Shown here: piece by piece, positions 1 through 5,530 of the stretch
How positions within the stretch are numbered: position 1 is the stretch's first letter
Layout of the letters: each line of letters starts with the position of its first letter
DNA from: Clostridia bacterium
Lineage (GTDB): Bacteria > Bacillota > Clostridia > Peptostreptococcales > Anaerovoracaceae
Direction: 5' to 3'
DNA: 8,975 bases
Assembly: GCA_900754805.1 (NCBI GenBank)
Contig: CAAEEE010000383.1
Location: forward strand, 1-8,975
Translations under genes and position numbers: made by a program
The notes under the pieces: model-generated
The model's database searches: none
What the model was told of the DNA's origin: nothing
What the model saw: only the letters and a program-made list of their open reading frames with translations

Positions 1-1
1 G

Positions 2-982
2 CTGGCAGAAGCAGCAGGCGTTGAAATATTCGTAAATCATGAGCTTAAGAGAGTGGAAGCAGAGCCTGAGGGCGGCTTCCTTCTTTTCGTTGATGGAATG
101 AAAGCAATGAAAGCGAAAAAGGTTCTGATTGCAACAGGCGGAAAGTCCTATCCGCAGACGGGAACCACCGGAGACGGCTTTGTGATTGCGAGGAATTTCG
201 GACATCGGGTAAAGACACCTGCGCCGGGACTGACCGCAATCTGTACGGTGCAGGAGAAAGCGTTTGCAGAAAAGGACCGCACGGCTGCGGAAATGAAATT
301 TTTAAAAGGTGTCAGGGCGAAGGGATGCGTGCGTCTGTTTGCTTTGGAAGCGGACGGAGAGCAGGGAGAGCCTTCGCGGGAACGGGAAATTTTCTGCGAA
401 TCGGGTGAAATCCAGTTTCGCGAGGACAGCGTATCGGGCATTTGCATCATGAATATGTCAAGCGTCATAAAGCCTCAAGGAAACCCTGCAGCGGCAGAGT
501 CCTTTGGGGCATATACGATTCGGATTGATCTCGCGCCGGATTTTTCGACAGAGCAGATTGAGGAGCATATGCGCATGATGGCACTGCGCCGGGATTTAAC
601 TGCCGGTGATTTGTTAAAGACAATTGTGAAGGAAAAACTTGCGAAGGTGATTTTGATGCGCGTAGGTGTTCATGAGGATATGCCTGCGGAGACGCTTTCG
701 GAGGTCGAAAAAAAGAGGATTGCTGCTGAACTGAAGGCTTTTTCACTGCATGTGACGGGTCTGAAAGGATGGAAAGAGGCTCAGGTGACCTGCGGCGGCG
801 TTGCTTTGGACGAGGTCGGCGCAGAGACGATGGAATCCTCATTAGTGCCGGGGCTGTATTTCAGCGGTGAGGTTTTGGACTATGCAGGACCGTGCGGCGG
901 ATTTAATCTCCACCATGCCTGGCTGACAGGCGTGCGGGCAGGCAGAGCGATGGCAGAAAGCCTTAAAAGAGAAATAAAATAA
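2..982 (+). CDS. BaiN/HI0933 (YhiN)-family FAD-dependent oxidoreductase, 5'-truncated by window edge
   Basis: This is the C-terminal 326 residues of a flavoprotein. The reading frame is open from base 2, so the gene starts upstream. The GTG at 53 is an internal valine and not the start. Family members are about 400-420 residues, so roughly 80-95 residues, including the Rossmann GxGxxG FAD motif, are missing from view. Visible hallmarks are the second FAD-contact segment ATGGKSYPQTG followed by TTGDGF (131-181), then GH and PxPGLT. Near the C-terminus come CGGVALDEV (791 onward), GLYFSGEVLD (851-880) and GPCGGFN (887-907), the usual family ending that closes over the flavin. Members are annotated as aminoacetone oxidase-like, or as BaiN from bile-acid 7-dehydroxylation work, but the physiological substrate of most is unknown and cannot be read here. 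It ends with TAA 12 bases before the next flavoprotein gene, suggesting co-transcription. Family assignment is firm; function is not. Confidence 0.93.
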   Translation: MAEAAGVEIFVNHELKRVEAEPEGGFLLFVDGMKAMKAKKVLIATGGKSYPQTGTTGDGFVIARNFGHRVKTPAPGLTAICTVQEKAFAEKDRTAAEMKFLKGVRAKGCVRLFALEADGEQGEPSREREIFCESGEIQFREDSVSGICIMNMSSVIKPQGNPAAAESFGAYTIRIDLAPDFSTEQIEEHMRMMALRRDLTAGDLLKTIVKEKLAKVILMRVGVHEDMPAETLSEVEKKRIAAELKAFSLHVTGLKGWKEAQVTCGGVALDEVGAETMESSLVPGLYFSGEVLDYAGPCGGFNLHHAWLTGVRAGRAMAESLKREIK

Positions 983-994
983 AAGAGGAAGACT

Positions 995-2662
995 ATGTAC
1001 AGGATTCATCAGATAAAGCTGAAACCGGGTGAGAGCAAAGAAAAATTGCCGGAAAAGATACTGAAAAAGCTCGAAAGAAGCGATTTAATGATTCAAAACT
1101 GGAAAATTGTGCGCGAATCCATCGATGCCAGAGATAAAAATAACATTTTTCTGGTGTATTCGGTGGATTTTACGGCTGTTTTCAGAAAAAATCCGAATAA
1201 AAGGGCGCGCCTTGCATCAAATGATAAGATAAAGTTAGAGATTGCGCCGACGCAAGTCTATCAGCTGCCGAAGCCGGGTGAAGCTGCAGAAACCGGAGCA
1301 GACGAAGGCGCAGGAGCTGCGGCGGATGCAGTGTCCAAAGAGGCTCCGAGGCTGCATAGCCGTCCGGTTGTGATTGGTTTCGGACCTGCAGGAATGTTTG
1401 CAGCATTGATACTGGCGCAGGCAGGCTATGCACCGATTGTGCTTGAAAGAGGTCAGAATGTAGAGAACCGAACGGAAAGCGTCAAAAAATTCTGGGAAGA
1501 AGGCGTTTTGAACCCGCAGTCCAACGTGCAGTTCGGCGAGGGCGGAGCGGGCACCTTTAGTGACGGAAAGCTGACAACGGGGATTAAAGATATGCGGATC
1601 GCGAAGGTTTTGACGGAGCTGGTCAGGGCCGGAGCACCGGAAGATATTCGATATAAGCAGAAGCCGCATGTGGGGACAGATGTGCTGCGAAAAGTCGTAA
1701 AGTCCGTCAGAGAGAAAATTATACGGCTTGGCGGCGATGTCAGGTTCAACACACAAGCAGTCGGACTTATCGTTGAAGGAGGGAAGCTTTGTGGACTGAA
1801 ACTCGCTTCCGTCGATGAAAGCGGTAATTATGCGGCGGAAGAAATCCTGGCTTGTGAGACTGCGATTTTCGCAATCGGACACAGCGCCCGCGATACCTTC
1901 CGCATGCTGCACGAAAGCGGCATACAGATGCAGCAGAAGCCGTTTTCCATCGGTTTTCGGATTGAACATCCGCAGGATTTAATCGACAGGGCGCAGTACG
2001 GAGCGACCGCGCACAGCCTCGGACTTCCGCCCGCGGAATATAAGCTGAATCATCGCTGCGAGAACGGGCGCGGTGTTTATACCTTCTGCATGTGTCCGGG
2101 CGGTGAGGTCGTAGTCGCATCCTCACAAAACGGCGGCGTGGTGACAAACGGCATGAGCTATCGCGACCGCGCAAGCGGAACGGCAAACAGCGCACTGCTC
2201 TGCGATGTCCGGGTTTCGGATTTTGAATCGGAGCATGTACTGGCAGGCGTGGAATTTCAGGAAAAGTATGAGCGCCTTGCTTTTGAAAACGGGGGCGGAG
2301 GCTATCGTGCGCCGAAGGCGTCATGGGGTGCTTTGCGCGACGGTAAGGCACCTGCGGTTGAAAACTCTCTGCCCGATTTTGCGATGCAGGCATTTAGGGA
2401 GGCGATGCCGTATCTGGGGCGGAAGCTGAAAGGCTTTGACGACGACGGTGCGGCGGTGACAGCGGTGGAAACCAGAAGCTCTTCACCTGTGCGGTTTGCC
2501 AGAGACGAAAACTATGAAGGCTGTCTGGGCGAAGGGACTCTGCATGGTTTTTACCCTTGCGGTGAGGGAGCAGGCTATGCGGGAGGCATTACATCGGCGG
2601 CCGTTGACGGAATTCGGGTGGCGGAATCCATCATCAGGCGATTTTTGCCGTCGGATATGTGA
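995..2662 (+). CDS. COG2509-type NAD(P)/FAD-dependent dehydrogenase
   Basis: This 555-residue soluble flavoprotein belongs to the uncharacterised FAD-dependent dehydrogenases (COG2509). Residues 1-90 form the small N-terminal alpha/beta domain typical of the family. An Ala/Glu/Gly-rich linker follows at about 95-118. The Rossmann FAD motif VVIGFGPAG is at 125-133, followed by the ribose-binding ER at about 151. Family signatures follow in order: NVQFGEGGAGTFSDGKL (about 177-192), KPHVGTD (about 222), AIGHSARDTF (about 293), FSIGFRIEHP (about 317), GVYTFCMCPGG (about 360), ETRSSSPVR (about 492) and the C-terminal FAD-contact PCGEGAGYAGGITSAAVDG (about 521-539). The ATG is supported by AGAGGAA at 984-990 and by the 12-base gap from the previous stop, which suggests an operon. 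The CMCPGG cysteines are a family feature. Substrate and electron partner are unknown; an oxidoreductase acting on NAD(P)H is an inference. The enzyme appears intact. Confidence 0.93.
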   Translation: MYRIHQIKLKPGESKEKLPEKILKKLERSDLMIQNWKIVRESIDARDKNNIFLVYSVDFTAVFRKNPNKRARLASNDKIKLEIAPTQVYQLPKPGEAAETGADEGAGAAADAVSKEAPRLHSRPVVIGFGPAGMFAALILAQAGYAPIVLERGQNVENRTESVKKFWEEGVLNPQSNVQFGEGGAGTFSDGKLTTGIKDMRIAKVLTELVRAGAPEDIRYKQKPHVGTDVLRKVVKSVREKIIRLGGDVRFNTQAVGLIVEGGKLCGLKLASVDESGNYAAEEILACETAIFAIGHSARDTFRMLHESGIQMQQKPFSIGFRIEHPQDLIDRAQYGATAHSLGLPPAEYKLNHRCENGRGVYTFCMCPGGEVVVASSQNGGVVTNGMSYRDRASGTANSALLCDVRVSDFESEHVLAGVEFQEKYERLAFENGGGGYRAPKASWGALRDGKAPAVENSLPDFAMQAFREAMPYLGRKLKGFDDDGAAVTAVETRSSSPVRFARDENYEGCLGEGTLHGFYPCGEGAGYAGGITSAAVDGIRVAESIIRRFLPSDM

Positions 2663-2702
2663 AAAAACAGGTGACCGCGAGCAGAATAATACAGAATATT
2701 CG

Positions 2703-2732
2703 ACGGGCAGGGCTTGAAAGCTTTGCCCGTTT
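2703..2732 (+). terminator. Candidate intrinsic terminator after the two flavoprotein genes
   Basis: ACGGGCA (2703-2709) pairs perfectly with TGCCCGT (2724-2730). The helix continues inward through two G-T wobbles and GCT/AGC pairs to a UGAA loop, giving about 12 base pairs. Only three T residues (2730-2732) follow directly before ATGATAC, so the U-tract is weak. The hairpin lies 40 bases after the stop of the COG2509 gene, in the right place to end that transcript. Its loop and 3' arm contain the -35 box and part of the spacer of the promoter for the next unit, so the structure may be partial, or may serve DNA binding instead of termination. Moderate confidence. Confidence 0.5.
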
Positions 2733-2742
2733 ATGATACAAT
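2714..2742 (+). promoter_or_regulatory. Vegetative sigma-70/SigA-type promoter for typA unit
   Basis: TTGAAA (2714-2719) matches five of six bases of the -35 consensus. A 17-base spacer follows, then TACAAT (2737-2742), a five-of-six -10 box. It is preceded by TG one base upstream (2734-2735), the extended -10 element. Transcription should start near 2749-2751, giving a leader of about 53 bases before the typA ATG. It is the best promoter-like match I found in the window and lies in the only long intergenic gap (2663-2802). The leader also contains a small inverted repeat (GAAATT at 2765-2770, AATTTC at 2776-2781), which is AT-only apart from its end pairs and probably unimportant. I see no riboswitch or T-box. 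Confidence 0.75.
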
Positions 2743-2785
2743 GAATTATTAGTAGTTTTTACACGAAATTGTTAAAATTTCAACG

Positions 2786-2793
2786 AAAGAGGG
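2786..2793 (+). promoter_or_regulatory. Ribosome binding site of typA
   Basis: AAAGAGGG lies nine bases before the ATG at 2803 and pairs with the anti-Shine-Dalgarno sequence through its purine core. It fixes the start so that the protein opens MSQKEKIINIAVIAHVD, as expected for TypA, whose P-loop lies about 15 residues from the N-terminus. Confidence 0.75.
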
Positions 2794-2802
2794 CAGACAT
2801 AC

Positions 2803-4686
2803 ATGAGTCAGAAAGAGAAGATTATCAACATAGCTGTGATTGCGCATGTCGATGCCGGAAAGTCCACTTTGGTCGATGCTTTCCTGAATCAAAGCGGCGT
2901 ATTCAGAGCGAATGAAGAGGTTGTCGACTGCGTTATGGACAGCGACGACATCGAAAGAGAAAGAGGGATTACAATTTATTCCAAAAACTGCTCTATTATG
3001 CACAATGATGTAAAGATTAACATAGTGGATACACCGGGACACGCGGACTTCAGCTCCGAGGTGGAACGAATTATGAAAACGGTGGATACGGTAATTCTTT
3101 TGGTCGATTCGAGCGAAGGTCCGATGCCGCAGACCAGATTCGTACTGAAGAAGTCTTTGGAGCAGGGCATCAATCCGATTTTGTTTATTAACAAGCTGGA
3201 TAAGAAGGACGCAAGAATCGATGAGGTTGTAGATGAGGTTTATGAGCTGTTCATGGATCTTGAAGCGACGGATGAGCAGTTGGATTTCCCGATTCTTTAC
3301 GGAATCGCGCGTCAGGGCATTGCAGTCAGGGACCCGAAAGAAGTGGAGGGCGTGCTGATTGGAGAAGGTGATGCGAAGATTAAGAAAAGTCCTGCAGGAT
3401 ACGGCGGTCTGGATCTTACGCCGCTGTTCGATACGATTATCGAGCACTGCAGCCCATATCCGGATTTGAACGACGAACCGCTGCAGCTTCAGGTATCGAC
3501 GCTGGCATATGACGACTATATCGGAAGACTTGGAATCGGCAGAATTACCAAGGGCGTCATCAAGGAAGGACAGACGGTGGCGGTTGCCAAGGCAGACGGC
3601 TCCATCGTGCAGAGAAAGGTGAATCAGGTCTTTGTATACAGAGGTCTGAAGAGAACCGCGGTGCAGGAAGCACAGTGCGGCGACATCGTCGTAATTTCAG
3701 GCATTTCCGACATCTCTATAGGAGAAACGGTGTGCGATCCAAAAGATCCGCAGCCAATGGAAATGATTCATATCGAAGAGCCGACGCTTTCGATGAACTT
3801 CATGGTAAATAAGTCGCCTTTTGCGGGAAAAGTCGGAAAATTTGTAACATCAAGACATATTCGCGAAAGATTGAACAAGGAACTGGAAGTCAATGTCGGA
3901 CTGGTCGTGGAAGAAACCGATTCCACAGACTGCTTCAAGGTTTCGGGAAGAGGCGAACTGCATCTTTCCATCCTGATTGAAAATATGAGAAGAGAGGGTT
4001 ATGAGCTGGCAGTTTCCAAGCCGGAGGTTATTCTGCACAGAGACGAAAACGGCAAGCCGCTCGAACCGATTGAGGAAGTTGTGATTTCTGTTCCGGATGA
4101 ATATGCGGGTACGGTTATCAATAAACTGAATATGAGAAAGGGACTGATGAAGCAGATGGCGGGCGAAAACGGATTTTCGCGCATCGAATATCTCGTACCG
4201 ACCAGAGGGCTTCTCGGCTACAGAAGTGAGTTCATAAACGATACCAGAGGCGAAGGCACGATGGTAAGAAGATTTGACTCCTTCGACGAGTATAAAGGCG
4301 AGATTCCGCAGCGTGTAAACGGAGTGGCAATCGCACAGGAAGAAGGCGTGTGCACGCCGTACGCTTTGTTCAACATCGGTGAAAGAGTGCAGATGTTTGT
4401 GGAACCGGGCACGAAGGTTTACGAGGGCATGATCGTAGGCATGAACTCCAGAAACGACGACATGGTTGTAAACCCTTGCAAAGCGAAGAAAGTCAGCAAC
4501 ATGCGAGCCGCAGGCTCGGACGATGCGATTAAGCTCAGTCCTGCGAGAACCTTTACGCTGGAAGAGGCACTGGAGTTTATCAACGACGACGAACTCGTGG
4601 AAATTACGCCGGACGATATCAGATTGAGAAAGAAACTTCTGCATGAACTCGAAAGAAGAAGAAGCGGAAGAGTTTACGCGGAGTAA
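2803..4686 (+). CDS. typA: Translational GTPase TypA/BipA
   Basis: This 627-residue ribosome-binding GTPase is of the EF-G-like family, acting in the cytoplasm in ribosome assembly and in translation under cold and other stress. G-domain motifs are G1 AHVDAGKST (14-22), G2 RGITI (54-58), G3 DTPGH (76-80, with the catalytic-type His80) and G4 NKLD (130-133). TypA-specific blocks follow: EGPMPQTRFVLKKSLE (105-120), DEQLDFPILY (157-166), then FVTSRHIRERLNKEL, SGRGELHLSILIENMRREG, PTRGLLGYRSEF, VEPGTKVYEGMIVG and NMRAAGSDDA, ending in the positively charged tail of the C-terminal domain. Several points differ from the usual sequence as I know it: G1 has Ala18-Gly-Lys-Ser where HGKT is normal, switch II reads HADFSSEVER instead of HADFGGEVER, the G5 region reads YGIAR where YASA is usual, and about 20 extra residues follow it (within 172-208). 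These explain the length against 607 residues in E. coli. The frame is intact and conserved domains continue to the end, so it is probably functional. It is the first gene of a likely three-gene unit. Confidence 0.96.
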   Translation: MSQKEKIINIAVIAHVDAGKSTLVDAFLNQSGVFRANEEVVDCVMDSDDIERERGITIYSKNCSIMHNDVKINIVDTPGHADFSSEVERIMKTVDTVILLVDSSEGPMPQTRFVLKKSLEQGINPILFINKLDKKDARIDEVVDEVYELFMDLEATDEQLDFPILYGIARQGIAVRDPKEVEGVLIGEGDAKIKKSPAGYGGLDLTPLFDTIIEHCSPYPDLNDEPLQLQVSTLAYDDYIGRLGIGRITKGVIKEGQTVAVAKADGSIVQRKVNQVFVYRGLKRTAVQEAQCGDIVVISGISDISIGETVCDPKDPQPMEMIHIEEPTLSMNFMVNKSPFAGKVGKFVTSRHIRERLNKELEVNVGLVVEETDSTDCFKVSGRGELHLSILIENMRREGYELAVSKPEVILHRDENGKPLEPIEEVVISVPDEYAGTVINKLNMRKGLMKQMAGENGFSRIEYLVPTRGLLGYRSEFINDTRGEGTMVRRFDSFDEYKGEIPQRVNGVAIAQEEGVCTPYALFNIGERVQMFVEPGTKVYEGMIVGMNSRNDDMVVNPCKAKKVSNMRAAGSDDAIKLSPARTFTLEEALEFINDDELVEITPDDIRLRKKLLHELERRRSGRVYAE

Positions 4687-4711
4687 GGCAGGATAAGGAA
4701 ACGAGAGAAAA

Positions 4712-5512
4712 ATGAATTTTACGGAAAAAACATGGGAAACGCTGCTCGGGTACGGCAAGGATCTTTTGCTGGCAGTACTCGTGCTCATAGCAGGGCTTAT
4801 TCTGACGAAGCTGATACTAAAGGTGGCACGAAAGGTTCTGGATAAAAGTTCCATAGACGAATCCGTCTATAAATTCCTTCTGAACACTTTGAAATATGCA
4901 GCTTATGTAGTGGTTTTCGTCGTGGTTCTGACCTGTCTGCATGTGCCGACCGCACCGCTTGTGACGGTGCTGGGCGCGGGAGGAGCAGCCGTTGCGCTCG
5001 CGATGAAGGACAGTCTGGGCAATATTGCCGGCGGAATCATCATTTTAGTCAACCGGCCTTTTATCAAAGGCGATTTTATAGAGGTTGCAGGCGTGAGCGG
5101 AGTCGTACAGGGAATCGATTTGATGGTAACGACTCTGCGCACCTATGACAATAAGACGATTGCGGTTCCGAACGGAACCGTCACGGCATCGGTTCTGACA
5201 AACCATACGAAGGAGCCGCTTCGCCGCGTGGATTTCAAATTCGGAGTCGGCTATGACACGGATTTGGTGAAGGCAAGGGAAATTCTGACCGCGCTTGCGG
5301 AATCCTGTGAGGATGTTCTGCCGCAGCAGCAGCCGTTCTTCGGCGTTGCGGCGTATGGCGACAGCGCGGTGGAAATCGAGTTTAAGGTCTGGTGCGAAAC
5401 GCCGAAATACTGGGATGTAAAGTATTACATTGAAGAACAGGTTAAAACAGCTTTTGACGAAGCAAATATAAACATACCATATCCGCAGCTGGATATTCAT
5501 GTGATCAAGTAA
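4712..5512 (+). CDS. mscS: Small-conductance mechanosensitive channel, MscS family
   Basis: This 266-residue membrane channel is expected to form a heptamer in the cytoplasmic membrane and release solutes when membrane tension rises after hypo-osmotic shock. Three hydrophobic segments are visible: TM1 about 17-39, TM2 about 60-77 and the pore-lining TM3 about 81-113, with the Gly/Ala-rich run LGAGGAAVALAMKDSLGN. The MscS beta domain follows: RPFIKGDFIEV (115-125), RTYDNKTIAVPNG (143-155), then the alpha/beta domain ending in PYPQLDIHV. Length and order match the minimal E. coli MscS (286 residues) without extra domains. By alignment from memory, the E. coli pore positions L105, Q112 and G113 are Ala92, Lys99 and Asp100 here, while L109 is kept as Leu96. 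The ATG has purine-rich AAGGA (4695-4699) and GAGAG (4703-4707) upstream. It starts 25 bases after typA and ends 18 bases before pyruvate carboxylase, so co-transcription is likely. Family is certain; conductance and gating are not known. Confidence 0.94.
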   Translation: MNFTEKTWETLLGYGKDLLLAVLVLIAGLILTKLILKVARKVLDKSSIDESVYKFLLNTLKYAAYVVVFVVVLTCLHVPTAPLVTVLGAGGAAVALAMKDSLGNIAGGIIILVNRPFIKGDFIEVAGVSGVVQGIDLMVTTLRTYDNKTIAVPNGTVTASVLTNHTKEPLRRVDFKFGVGYDTDLVKAREILTALAESCEDVLPQQQPFFGVAAYGDSAVEIEFKVWCETPKYWDVKYYIEEQVKTAFDEANINIPYPQLDIHVIK

Positions 5513-5517
5513 TTTTT

Positions 5518-5522
5518 AGGAG
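5518..5522 (+). promoter_or_regulatory. Ribosome binding site of pyruvate carboxylase gene
   Basis: AGGAG lies eight bases before the ATG at 5531, an ideal Shine-Dalgarno placement in the 18-base gap after the channel gene. It supports 5531 as the start, giving the N-terminus MREIKKFKRVLVANRGEIA, which matches the expected beginning of the biotin carboxylase domain. The TTTTT at 5513-5517 just before it has no adjacent hairpin and is not a terminator. Confidence 0.85.
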
Positions 5523-5530
5523 AGAGAGAA

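Noticed and set aside
1235..1969. 244-codon minus-strand open frame inside the COG2509 gene
   Set aside because: It is fully antisense to a conserved flavoprotein, with composition rich in Arg, Ser, Phe and Cys and no family resemblance.
2496..2717. 73-codon + frame overlapping the end of the COG2509 gene and the intergenic gap
   Set aside because: It is mostly a +1 shadow of the conserved C-terminus. I see no family resemblance, and it runs through the hairpin.
2756..2781. T-run (2756-2760) and small GAAATT/AATTTC hairpin in the typA leader
   Set aside because: The T-run has no preceding stem next to it and the AT-rich six-pair hairpin is too weak to support a regulatory RNA claim.
2749..3447. 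232-codon minus-strand frame opposite the start of typA
   Set aside because: It mirrors the conserved TypA G domain, and no minus-strand gene family is recognisable.
3850..4854. 334-codon open frame on the minus strand across the typA/mscS junction
   Set aside because: It is antisense to strongly conserved TypA and MscS sequence and has no recognisable motifs. Its length follows from the codon bias of the + strand genes.
5454..5482. TTGACG as a possible -35 box for a separate pyruvate carboxylase promoter
   Set aside because: At 17 bases' spacing the -10 position reads CCATAT, a poor match, and the sequence is explained by coding for conserved MscS residues.
5479..5496. Perfect inverted repeat ATATCC / GGATAT near the end of mscS
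   Set aside because: It lies in codons for the conserved PYPQLDIH ending, the stem is only six pairs, and the T-run is 17 bases away, so it is not an intrinsic terminator.
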